This document shows, in pieces, positions 44,977-52,623 of a stretch of 64,000 nt of DNA. Made by a program: the position numbers and the translations under genes. The stretch is from Chryseolinea lacunae (lineage in GTDB: Bacteria; Bacteroidota; Bacteroidia; Cytophagales; Cyclobacteriaceae): contig NZ_JAERRB010000003.1 of NCBI RefSeq assembly GCF_016735595.1, positions 547,401-611,400 on the forward strand, written 5' to 3'. The notes beneath the pieces were generated by a model. That model was given only the letters and a program-made list of their open reading frames with translations. It made no database searches and was not told where the DNA came from. The stretch's first letter is position 1. The number at the start of each line of letters is the position of its first letter.

Positions 44977-45558
44977 TCAGCGCTTAGGCACAGCGTGGTA
45001 ACGAAAGCAATCCACCAAATGGTCGTTCACCAATCCGCAGGCCTGCATGTGTGCATAGATCACCGTGCTGCCCACGAACTTGAAGCCGCGTTTTATCAGG
45101 TCTTTGCTGAGCGCGTCCGACTCGGGCGTGGTGGCCTTGATTTCTTTTAACGTTTTTAGTTTGTTCACAATGGGCTTTCCGCCCACAAAGCCCCAGATGT
45201 AGTTGTCGAAGCTGCCGAATTCATTTTGCACTTCCAGAAAACGTTTGGCGTTGTTCACAGCGGCATAGACCTTGAGGCGGTTGCGCACAATGTCGGGGTT
45301 GAGCAACAACTTTTCCAGTTTGGCTTCGGTGAAGCGTGCCACCTTCTTGGGATCGAAACCGGCAAACGCTTTTCGATAGCCTTCGCGTTTTTTTAGAATG
45401 GTGGACCAGCTCAAGCCGGCCTGTGCACCTTCCAGAATGAGAAACTCAAAATGCACCAGGTCGTCGTGAACCGGCACGCCCCATTCTTTGTCGTGGTATT
45501 CGATGTATTGATCGAACCCGAGCGACCAGGGGCAACGGAATTTTTCTGGAGCGGCCAT
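44977..45558 (-). CDS. tag: DNA-3-methyladenine glycosylase I
   Basis: Removes 3-methyladenine from alkylated DNA. 193 aa, full length. The N-terminus has RCPW and YHDKEWGVPVHD, with the zinc-site Cys and His residues. FLILEGAQAGLSWSTIL is the conserved core, and GSTVIYAHMQACGLVNDH carries the C-terminal zinc ligands. Convergent with the M28 peptidase gene (5 nt apart). Confidence 0.93.
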   Translation of the reverse strand: MAAPEKFRCPWSLGFDQYIEYHDKEWGVPVHDDLVHFEFLILEGAQAGLSWSTILKKREGYRKAFAGFDPKKVARFTEAKLEKLLLNPDIVRNRLKVYAAVNNAKRFLEVQNEFGSFDNYIWGFVGGKPIVNKLKTLKEIKATTPESDALSKDLIKRGFKFVGSTVIYAHMQACGLVNDHLVDCFRYHAVPKR

Positions 45559-45685
45559 GCTTTGTTGATGTTAGAATTCGATAAGTTTATAGACCGGCGC
45601 ACCGGCCGTTTCCAAAGCTATCAAAAAAAGAAATGAAGCCGGATGCGCAACTTTGTAAAATTGTTCCTTCAAACACGCATTCCGT

Positions 45686-46207
45686 ATGAAACACATTATT
45701 GCCCTTCTTTTTATTACCGTGGTCTACACGGCAACGATGGCTCAGGTTGTTGACTTCGACAAGAAACTGAAGGAGTTGAACATTGAACTGCTCACGCCAA
45801 CCAAACCTGTGGCCAACTATGTGAAGGCTGTGCGCACGGGCAATCTCATCTTCATCTCCGGCCAGGGCCCGGCCAAAGCCGACGGAACGTACATGCTCGG
45901 CAAATTGGGCAAGGACCTCACCATCGAGCAGGGCTATGTGGCCGCCAAACAAACGGGCATCGGCGTGCTGTCTACCCTGAAGGCGGAGATTGGTGACTTC
46001 AACAAAATAAAGCGCATTGTGAAAGTGAACGGTTGGGTGAACTGCACGCCTGATTTTATTGATCAACCTAAAGTAGTGAATGGCTTCTCCGACCTGATGG
46101 TGGCGGTGTTTGGCGAAAAAGGAAAACATGCCCGTGCCGCCATGGGTGTGAATTCACTGCCCAACGGCATGGTCATAGAAGTGGAGATGGTGGTTGAAGT
46201 GGAATAA
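45686..46207 (+). CDS. Exported RidA/YjgF-family protein
   Basis: 173 aa. A signal peptide (MKHIIALLFITVVYTATMAQ) precedes a RidA-like domain: NLIFISGQGPAKADGTYMLG, broken after GPAK, and ARAAMGVNSLPNGMVIEVEM, broken after NSLPNG. RidA proteins usually act in the cytosol as imine/enamine deaminases. Here the Arg usually seen in the RxxxxVxxLP segment is present as RAAMGVNSLP. Export is unusual and is seen directly in the signal peptide. Confidence 0.85.
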   Translation: MKHIIALLFITVVYTATMAQVVDFDKKLKELNIELLTPTKPVANYVKAVRTGNLIFISGQGPAKADGTYMLGKLGKDLTIEQGYVAAKQTGIGVLSTLKAEIGDFNKIKRIVKVNGWVNCTPDFIDQPKVVNGFSDLMVAVFGEKGKHARAAMGVNSLPNGMVIEVEMVVEVE

Positions 46208-46217
46208 GGCCATAGCC

Positions 46218-46670
46218 TCACGCTTTCATCCACTCATAGACCGTGTAGTGCGAGCCGTCCATGCCCATGGCTTCATATACTTTCATGGCGCGCGCATTTG
46301 TTTTGTCGACGTAGAGTCGCAACCCGATGAGGCCCGGGTCGGCGTTGACGATGTTCACAATGTTGTCGTACATCAATTTGAACACACCTTTTTTGCGGTG
46401 GCTTTCTTTCACGTAGACAGACTGCAGCCACCACACCATGCCATTGCGCCAGTCGCTCCACTCGAAGGTGATCATGTGGCATCCAATCACTTCTGAATTT
46501 TCTTTGGCGATGAAATAGAAACCTTTGTTGGGATCGGCAAACAGGGCGTGAAGTCCTTTGCGAAGCACGTTGCCGTTCAGCGTAACGCCTTCCGACTCGA
46601 AGGCGAGTTTTTGTTGGAAGTCGATCAGCGTGTCGACGTCTTGCAGGGTGGCTTTTTGGATAGTGATCAT
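46218..46670 (-). CDS. GNAT-family N-acetyltransferase
   Basis: 150 aa. The GNAT fold is visible, with the acetyl-CoA loop in VWWLQSVYVKESHRKKGVF (R/Q-x-x-G-x variant RKKGVF) and late ARAMKVYEAMGMDGSHY. Acetylates an unknown amine. Small convergent gap to the RidA gene. Confidence 0.85.
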   Translation of the reverse strand: MITIQKATLQDVDTLIDFQQKLAFESEGVTLNGNVLRKGLHALFADPNKGFYFIAKENSEVIGCHMITFEWSDWRNGMVWWLQSVYVKESHRKKGVFKLMYDNIVNIVNADPGLIGLRLYVDKTNARAMKVYEAMGMDGSHYTVYEWMKA

Positions 46671-46744
46671 TTGGCGTGACTTGAGAAATTGAAATAGTTA
46701 TGAAATAGCGGATGCGCTATTTTTGCGCTGTGCCCTGCCGTTGG

Positions 46745-47884
46745 TTACGATAGCGCTTGTTTGATGTCGTTGATGAGGTCGTTGGTTTCTTCGATGCCCA
46801 CGGAGAAACGCACCAGGTTGTCGTTGACGCCGATGGCCTGGCGTTCGGCCGGACTCATTTTGACGTGCGACGTCCTGGCTGGCGACGTGACAGTAGACTC
46901 CACACCACCGAGGCTGACGGCTCGCTTGATGAGTTTGAGCTTGCTCATGAAAACGTGGGCATCGCTTTTTGTCTCGAACGAAAGCATGCCGCCAAAGCCA
47001 CCCGGCATTTGTGCTTTTGCCACAGCATGGCCAGGGTGAGAGATGAGGCCGGGATAAAAAACTTTGTTGACACGCGCATCGGTTGCGAGAAATTGGGCAA
47101 TGGCCAGGGCATTGAGATTTTGCTGTCGCACGCGGAGCACGAGGGTTTTGAGGCTGCGTTCCACCAGCCAGCACGTGTGGGCATCGAGCGAGCCGCCAAA
47201 GTGGATGGCACTTTCCCAAATGGTTTTGGTGAGGGCTTTGGTAGAGAGCACGGCGCCGCAGCAAATGTCGCTGTGACCGCCGATGTATTTTGTGCCGCTG
47301 TGTGCCACAATGTCGATGCCCAGGTCGATGGGATTCTGGTTGACGGGCGAAGCAAACGTGTTGTCGATGATGGAGACGATGCCGTGTTTGTGCGCGATGG
47401 TCGCAACGGCCTGGATATCCGTAATTTTCAGGGTTGGGTTAGACGGTGTTTCTATGTAGATGACTCGGGTTTCGGGGCGGATCGCTTTTTCAAAATTTTC
47501 AGGAAACTGGCCGTCCACCAGCGTGTAGTCAATGCCGAAGCGTGGCAACTCGGTGATCACGGCGTGGAGCGTGCCGCCGTAGAGATCGGCCTGGAAAATG
47601 GCGTGGTCGCCTTTTTTGAGCATGGCAAAAAGGGCGGTGAGAATGGCCGCCATGCCCGAACTGAAGACGAGACCGTCTTCGGCATTTTCGAGTGCCATTA
47701 GTTTTTCGGTGACCGCCAGCTGGTTTGGGGTGTTGAAATAGCGCGGGTATAGGCTGACCGGCACGCCTTCGTAATCGTATGCTGACGACGGGAACACGGG
47801 CGTGACCAGTCCTTTGAACTGTGGATCGCCGGGCGAGCCGGCGTGCACGCTTTGGGTAAGTTTTGAAAGCTGAGATTTTTTCAT
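46745..47884 (-). CDS. PLP-dependent trans-sulfuration enzyme (cystathionine gamma-synthase/lyase type)
   Basis: About 379 aa from the ATG at 47884 (MKKSQLSKLTQSVHAGSPGD). PLP enzyme of the Cys/Met metabolism family: ENAEDGLVFSSGMAAI, ETPSNPTLKITDI, then the PLP lysine in AHSGTKYIGGHSD, and the C-terminal SLGGVESTVTSPA. It could be cystathionine gamma-synthase, cystathionine beta/gamma-lyase or methionine gamma-lyase; not separable by sight. An upstream extension to 47941 lacks conserved features. Confidence 0.9.
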   Translation of the reverse strand: MKKSQLSKLTQSVHAGSPGDPQFKGLVTPVFPSSAYDYEGVPVSLYPRYFNTPNQLAVTEKLMALENAEDGLVFSSGMAAILTALFAMLKKGDHAIFQADLYGGTLHAVITELPRFGIDYTLVDGQFPENFEKAIRPETRVIYIETPSNPTLKITDIQAVATIAHKHGIVSIIDNTFASPVNQNPIDLGIDIVAHSGTKYIGGHSDICCGAVLSTKALTKTIWESAIHFGGSLDAHTCWLVERSLKTLVLRVRQQNLNALAIAQFLATDARVNKVFYPGLISHPGHAVAKAQMPGGFGGMLSFETKSDAHVFMSKLKLIKRAVSLGGVESTVTSPARTSHVKMSPAERQAIGVNDNLVRFSVGIEETNDLINDIKQALS

Positions 47885-47996
47885 GGCGGGCGTGAGGTTG
47901 CAAACAAAGATATGCGCGAAGCGGCGAGCAAAAAATTTCATGAAAAAAAATTCCTACTTTACGGGGCAATAATAAACCTTAACCTACCCTCAACGT

Positions 47997-48341
47997 ATGG
48001 CAGACGAATTTAAACCCACCGTGGGCGGAAGCATTCCTAAATTAGAAGCCGAAGCCCGGATCGCAGAGTATGATCAAAAGTTAAGAAGTGACAAAGGCAC
48101 CGATACGAAATCGGTTTTTTTTGGAACAGACGCTATTCAGAGGATACTCAAGCAGCCGAACTGCGCGGGCATTAGCTTTTTTCTTTCGCTGAAGTATAGT
48201 GAATATGCCAAGAAAGAAGTTGTTGATCTTATTATGGTGGGAACCACTGAAGACGGCACATTGCTTTGGCGCGATGATGTGCCGACTGATCTCGGAGCGG
48301 ACGACTACGCAACTCCCTGTCCCCCGTATTGTCCTAAATAG
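47997..48341 (+). CDS. Hypothetical protein with CPPYC C-terminus
   Basis: 114 aa, no signal peptide or membrane segment. It has a charged N-terminal part (DEFKPTVGGSIPKLEAEARI), a middle RILKQPNCAGISFFLSLKYS, and ends DYATPCPPYCPK, where two cysteines flank PPY. Not a family I can name. It lies upstream of the seven-helix pair, on the same strand, in the start of the AT-rich stretch. Confidence 0.6.
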   Translation: MADEFKPTVGGSIPKLEAEARIAEYDQKLRSDKGTDTKSVFFGTDAIQRILKQPNCAGISFFLSLKYSEYAKKEVVDLIMVGTTEDGTLLWRDDVPTDLGADDYATPCPPYCPK

Positions 48342-48420
48342 TAGCATTTGTTTGCACTCCCATGATTCCGCCTTTGCATCTTTCTGAAACTGGCTAGCTT
48401 GGTTTAATGTGACCTATACA

Positions 48421-49107
48421 ATGACGCTGGAGCATTATCTGTTTCTAGGTGAAATTGAGTACTTCCTCTCCGGAGTGATCTTGTTGCTGTCTCTTTTATT
48501 TTCCAGTAGGAGGTCGGTGGAAGTCAAGGCAATTGGTTTTATAAGCTTTTGCGGCGTTTTGATAGGAATTGTTATGCACACACTTCCACTACGCGGAAAG
48601 GAAGTGAATATCCCCACATTATGTTACTTCATCGTGAATTTTTTAACCATCGCGATTCTCTATTTTCAGGCCTACGGTCGACGTTATGGAAAAATACTAT
48701 TCTCTGTAGCCGGTTTTTTTACTGTCTTTAGTATTGTTAATATTTTATACATTCAGCAGATGGATATAAACACGTACACATCAATGGCGTACGCATCCTT
48801 CGTATTGACTTTGGCGGTTGTTTATTTCTACAGACTTTTGGTGACCCTTCCCGTTGAACAAGTTCAACAGTTGCCAATGTTCTATTTTTCTGCTGCATTT
48901 CTGTTTTACGGAGCCGGTACTTTTTTTCTTTACGCCGCTACAAATTATTTAGTGAAATTTTTCTACGAGGATGTGCTTATCTACTATATATTTCACAACT
49001 ACGTAGTGGTTTTTCAACAATTGATTTTTATAAGAGGCCTTTTGGTAGATTTGAGAAACATTCGAGCAAAGCATGAAATAAAAAGCGCTGCGCATAAACT
49101 TCAATGA
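48421..49107 (+). CDS. Seven-helix membrane protein, paralog 1 (putative sensor)
   Basis: 228 aa from the ATG at 48421; a GTG at 48409 would add 4 residues. About seven hydrophobic segments with short loops. Recognisable blocks are KGKEVNIP-like (RGKEVNIPTLCYF), AYGRRYGKILF, FVNILYIQQMDIN-like (IVNILYIQQM), QLPMFYFSA and NYLVKFFYEDVLIYY. It aligns without large gaps with the next gene, near 45-50% identity by eye. The last 4 nt overlap it (ATGA). AT-rich compared with neighbours. I do not recognise a named family; the position upstream of a sensor-less histidine kinase suggests a role in sensing. Confidence 0.65.
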   Translation: MTLEHYLFLGEIEYFLSGVILLLSLLFSSRRSVEVKAIGFISFCGVLIGIVMHTLPLRGKEVNIPTLCYFIVNFLTIAILYFQAYGRRYGKILFSVAGFFTVFSIVNILYIQQMDINTYTSMAYASFVLTLAVVYFYRLLVTLPVEQVQQLPMFYFSAAFLFYGAGTFFLYAATNYLVKFFYEDVLIYYIFHNYVVVFQQLIFIRGLLVDLRNIRAKHEIKSAAHKLQ

Positions 49108-49790
49108 CATTCGAGTTTTTTCTAATAACCATTCAAATAAATTTTTACCTCTCTGGTTTAATTGCGTTGCTGGCCTGGATTTTCGTCAAACGTCGATCGT
49201 GGGAAGTTAAATTTTTAGGACTTATAAACTTCAATGGCTTTTTAGTTGGTGTAGTAACGACCATTCTTCCCCTGAAGGGAAAAGAAATCAACATACCAAA
49301 TACGTGCTGGGTAATTCTTGATTTCTTTGTTGTTGCTGCACTTTTCTATCACGGTTTTGGGCGACGCTTTGGTAAATTTCTATTTCCCACTGCTGGGATT
49401 TTAACAATGTTGGCCATCGTTAATATTCTATTTGTACAACAAATGAATATAAATAGCTATTCGATTATAATGCACTCATTTTTTGTTCTGTGTTGTTCTG
49501 TTTTTTATTTCTATCGCCTGCTAACAGACATGCCCAAATATCAAATTCAACGATTGCCGATGTTTTATTTCTCTGCTGGTCTTCTTATAAACAGCGCTGG
49601 CGTTTTTTTTCTTTATCTGTTCACCAATTACATTATTAAATTCTTCTACGACGACATGTTGATCTATTGGACACTGCACAACTGTCTTCTGATTTTTCAA
49701 TTGTTGATTTTTATTTTCGGTTTGGGAGTCGACCTGAATAATATTCGGAATGAGCGACGTGAACAGGCAAGCCGCGGTAAACTGGATTAG
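49104..49790 (+). CDS. Seven-helix membrane protein, paralog 2 (putative sensor)
   Basis: 228 aa, about seven hydrophobic segments, paralogous to the gene before it: shared KGKEINIPNTCW, GFGRRFGKFLFP, IVNILFVQQMNIN, RLPMFYFSAGLL and NYIIKFFYDDMLIYW. Overlaps the upstream gene by 4 nt. The histidine kinase gene starts 125 nt later. Likely from a local duplication. Function unknown. Confidence 0.65.
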   Translation: MTFEFFLITIQINFYLSGLIALLAWIFVKRRSWEVKFLGLINFNGFLVGVVTTILPLKGKEINIPNTCWVILDFFVVAALFYHGFGRRFGKFLFPTAGILTMLAIVNILFVQQMNINSYSIIMHSFFVLCCSVFYFYRLLTDMPKYQIQRLPMFYFSAGLLINSAGVFFLYLFTNYIIKFFYDDMLIYWTLHNCLLIFQLLIFIFGLGVDLNNIRNERREQASRGKLD

Positions 49791-49915
49791 GCTGGCCAAT
49801 AAAAACCGGGATTTCCCCTCTGAAAAATCACAAATTGTAGCTGTCAAAGTTGATTTCCTGAACTTTTCATAACAACTTCGCTGCAGTCAATTTCTCTACT
49901 CGCAAGTTTTAGGTC

Positions 49916-50716
49916 ATGGATGGATCCCCCGCATACCAGGTTGCCCTCATCATAGCCGTTGGCACGGTGGCCATGCTGTTGCTCTCCATCGCCATCATCA
50001 TGTTTATGGTGTTCTATCAGAAGAAGATGATTCAGGAACAGGTGAAGCTGCAACAACTGGAACTTGACTATCAACAGAAAATGATGGAGGCCGCGCTCGA
50101 GTCGCAGGAAAATGAACGGCGCCGTGTGGCCGGCGACCTGCACGACAGCATTGGGGGCATGCTCTCTACCATCCGCGTGGGCCTCTCCACGTTGGCCCGA
50201 CAAATTCCCGACCCGGAAAGCATTGAACAACCTAAAAAAATGCTGGACGACACCATCGCCTCGGTGCGACAGATCAGCCGCGACCTCATGCCCTCTACGC
50301 TGGAGAAGTTTGGGCTGGTGCAGGCGGTGAAAGAAATTTGCGATCGCTTTCAGGCCACTTCGCTGCTGCCCGTGTCTTTTCACGAGGAAGGCGATGTGCC
50401 GACGATTGACCCGAAGAAAGAGCTGATGATTTTTCGCGTCATCCAGGAGCTTATCAACAATGCCATCAAACATTCGCAGGCCACCATCATCGATGTTACC
50501 ATTCGCGCGGCTCACAACCTGGTGGTGGAAGTGGAAGACGATGGCGTGGGCTTTGAGATTGAAGTGCAACGCAACGTGACCCATAGTGGTAAAGGATTAG
50601 GGCTTTTCAACATCGAGAACCGCGTGCGCCTGCTAAACGCGCACCTCGACTTTGAGCCGCACCGCAAGAAAGGAAGCAAGATCACACTCACCATCCCCCA
50701 TGAAAGCATCGTATAA
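49916..50716 (+). CDS. Sensor histidine kinase, NarX/HisKA_3 type, without a sensor domain
   Basis: 266 aa. One N-terminal membrane helix (ALIIAVGTVAMLLLSIAII) directly joined to a coiled coil and the HisKA_3 dimerisation domain with phospho-acceptor His76 in AGDLHDSIGGML. The ATPase domain has NNAIKHS (N-box) and GKGLGLFNIENR (G-box). There is no periplasmic or PAS sensor domain, so the input probably comes from other proteins, possibly the two membrane paralogs upstream. Overlaps the regulator gene by 17 nt. Confidence 0.9.
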   Translation: MDGSPAYQVALIIAVGTVAMLLLSIAIIMFMVFYQKKMIQEQVKLQQLELDYQQKMMEAALESQENERRRVAGDLHDSIGGMLSTIRVGLSTLARQIPDPESIEQPKKMLDDTIASVRQISRDLMPSTLEKFGLVQAVKEICDRFQATSLLPVSFHEEGDVPTIDPKKELMIFRVIQELINNAIKHSQATIIDVTIRAAHNLVVEVEDDGVGFEIEVQRNVTHSGKGLGLFNIENRVRLLNAHLDFEPHRKKGSKITLTIPHESIV

Positions 50717-51353
50717 AGTTTACATCGCCGACGACCATACTCTTTTTCGCAAAGCGATGGTGAATTTGTTGCGCACCTTCCCGCGGGTAGAAGAAGTGAA
50801 AGACGCCGAGAACGGCAAAGAGCTGCTCACGCTCATCAAATATGAAGCCCCCGACGTGGCCATTATCGATTTGCAGATGCCCGTGATGGATGGTGCCGAA
50901 ACCTGCGAACACATTATCCAGAAATTTCCCGACATCAAGATCATTATCCTCACCATGCACGATAGCAACAAATTTATTCTCCACATGATGGAGATGGGTG
51001 TGCATGCGTTTCTCTTGAAAAACACGGAGCCCGACGAGCTGGAACGGGCCATCTATTCGGTGGCCGAAAAAGACTTTTATCACAACGACCTGGTGGCGTC
51101 TGTGCTGCGCAAAAATGTGAAGGACCGCAAAACGGGTCAGCGGCCCGTGTTTCAACAAGCGGAACTTACCGATCGCGAAACTGAAATTTTGCTGCTCATT
51201 TGTCGTGAGCTCACCATGAAGGAAATCGGGCAACGTCTTTTTCTGTCCGAAAACACCGTGCGCAACCACCGTGTCAACATCATGGAAAAAGTGGGTGTAA
51301 ACAATATTGTGGGGTTAGTGAAGTATGCTTACGAAACCGGGGTGATCAGCTGA
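50700..51353 (+). CDS. NarL/LuxR-family response regulator
   Basis: About 218 aa from the ATG at 50700 (MKASYKVYIADDHTLF), inside the kinase gene end. The receiver domain has acidic DD in IADDHT, the phospho-acceptor Asp57 in IIDLQMPVMDG, and a Lys in FLLKNTEPDE. The C-terminal LuxR-type helix-turn-helix is LTDRETEILLLICRELTMKE, then NTVRNHRVNIMEK. Cognate partner of the histidine kinase. Two matching palindromes lie 38-75 nt downstream. Confidence 0.92.
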   Translation: MKASYKVYIADDHTLFRKAMVNLLRTFPRVEEVKDAENGKELLTLIKYEAPDVAIIDLQMPVMDGAETCEHIIQKFPDIKIIILTMHDSNKFILHMMEMGVHAFLLKNTEPDELERAIYSVAEKDFYHNDLVASVLRKNVKDRKTGQRPVFQQAELTDRETEILLLICRELTMKEIGQRLFLSENTVRNHRVNIMEKVGVNNIVGLVKYAYETGVIS

Positions 51354-51390
51354 TGTGGGCAAGATTCCGGTCGTTGGAAGAGAAGCGGAG

Positions 51391-51406
51391 TAGTATAATT
51401 GTACTA
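51391..51406. promoter_or_regulatory. Putative regulator site 1: TAGTA-N6-TACTA
   Basis: TAGTATAATTGTACTA, 16 bp with perfect 5-nt arms. Centre is 22 bp from site 2. Confidence 0.55.
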
Positions 51407-51412
51407 TTTTTC

Positions 51413-51428
51413 TAGTAACATTTTACTA
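51413..51428. promoter_or_regulatory. Putative regulator site 2: TAGTA-N6-TACTA
   Basis: TAGTAACATTTTACTA, 16 bp with perfect arms and the same 6-nt spacing as site 1. The two sites lie upstream of the pseudo-receiver gene. Confidence 0.55.
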
Positions 51429-51616
51429 CCAGAATACAGGGAGCTGTCGAGGCAAAATCGTCGTTTTTGTTACGTGTGTGGGCCTTTTTTCCGGCATCCC
51501 TGTTTTCTTGTGCTGGTTTAGGGTGGTCAGTTCGCATAAATATTCACTTCCATGTGCGACCTTTCGTAAAAGGTTTCAAGGAAAGTTAAATGTTTCTCAC
51601 ACCACACATACAGACA

Positions 51617-52027
51617 ATGAAAATCCTTGTGGTTCACAGGCAGAAAAATATCGTTAGCCAAATAAAGTCGGTGCTTAGCAATTGCAATCCCGTTGTTCTT
51701 CACACTGAATCTGGTTTGGATGGGCTCCTAACCTCGCGAATCGAACATTTCGATCTGATAATCTGCGGCACCGACCTGCCTGTGGTCACAGGTTTTGAAC
51801 TTGTGCGCTCTGTACGCACAAATTCTGTGAACCGAAACACCCCTGTTATTTTCCTGTCGGACGAAGTAGACAAAAAAACACTTCACCTCGGCAACGCGCT
51901 GGGCGTGGCTGCCATGCTGGCCATGACCGAAGTAGACAATCTGCTGGCGGGCATCGTGAACGACCAGGTGAAACCTGAGCCCGACAAAAAATGGAATGAT
52001 CTTCTTTCCAACACGCGGATGAATTAA
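51617..52027 (+). CDS. Stand-alone receiver-like protein lacking the phospho-acceptor Asp
   Basis: 136 aa from the ATG at 51617 (MKILVVHRQKNIVSQI). CheY-like fold by pattern. Where active receivers have an acidic pair after the first strand, this one has HRQ. The phospho-acceptor position is Gly51 in ICGTDLPVVTG, with Asp two residues later (Asp53). So phosphorylation in the usual way is unlikely, and it may be a pseudo-receiver or be modified at Asp53. Located after the LuxR-type regulator with two palindromes in between. An upstream start at 51590 is rejected. Confidence 0.7.
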   Translation: MKILVVHRQKNIVSQIKSVLSNCNPVVLHTESGLDGLLTSRIEHFDLIICGTDLPVVTGFELVRSVRTNSVNRNTPVIFLSDEVDKKTLHLGNALGVAAMLAMTEVDNLLAGIVNDQVKPEPDKKWNDLLSNTRMN

Positions 52028-52172
52028 AACCATCGGTGTTGACTATGCATTAGCCGGAAGGCGAAAACTCTTTCCCCGTTATCCGGAAACTTTCTCACCC
52101 AACATTATAAGGCCCTCTCTCGACCTTGCTGGGTATAATCTCTTTTGAATGTAGTTGGCAAACTGAAACAAG

Positions 52173-52220
52173 CTCACCCGGGTTTAGCGCCCGGGAGAGA
52201 TTTGTTTTTATTTTTTTTCG
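52173..52220 (+). terminator. Terminator of the receiver-like gene
   Basis: Stem CTCACCCGGG / CCCGGGAGAG with one A-A mismatch and a 7-nt loop, then a T-rich stretch that overlaps the end of the convergent holin-like gene. Confidence 0.7.
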
Positions 52221-52567
52221 TCCTTGAACAGGTCGGTGAACAGGCTGTTGAAAATGGAGAGAATGAGGCTGAACGCCAACGCCCACCAAAAACCATCGAC
52301 CGAGAAGCCAGGCACCAGATAGTCGACCAGCAAAATCATCAGCGCGTTGATCACCAGCAGGAAAAGCCCCAGGGTGACCACGGTGATGGGGATGGTGAGG
52401 ATGATCAGAATGGGTTTTATGATAAAATTGGCCAATCCCAGCACGGCGGCTACCAGCAGCGCGTAGCCATAATGTTCCACGTGCACGCCGGGAAGGATGT
52501 AGGCGGTGAGAAAAACGGCCAGGCCGGAGAGCAAAAAACGTATCAATCCGTTCATTTTCGCGTTCAT
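52208..52567 (-). CDS. Phage-holin-4 superfamily-like small membrane protein
   Basis: About 119 aa from the ATG at 52567 (MNAKMNGLIRFLLSGLAVF). Four hydrophobic segments. LGLANFIIKPILIILTIPITVVTLGLFLLVINALMILLVDYLVPG, seen in pieces, is characteristic of the phage_holin_4_2 (DUF360) family, which is common in chromosomes and not restricted to phages. Function unknown. Ends DLFKDEKK. Confidence 0.85.
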   Translation of the reverse strand: MNAKMNGLIRFLLSGLAVFLTAYILPGVHVEHYGYALLVAAVLGLANFIIKPILIILTIPITVVTLGLFLLVINALMILLVDYLVPGFSVDGFWWALAFSLILSIFNSLFTDLFKDEKK

Positions 52568-52623
52568 TAAATTTGATTCAATTTCTGCTTTTAGGTTCAA
52601 TTGTCAAATTTTAACTTACGCCC

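Noticed and set aside
49844-50584. Antisense frame across the histidine kinase
   Set aside because: Opposite strand of a clear kinase gene with no supporting motif.
52208-52567. Prophage remnant suggested by the holin-like protein
   Set aside because: No other phage genes are present, and this family is common in bacterial chromosomes.
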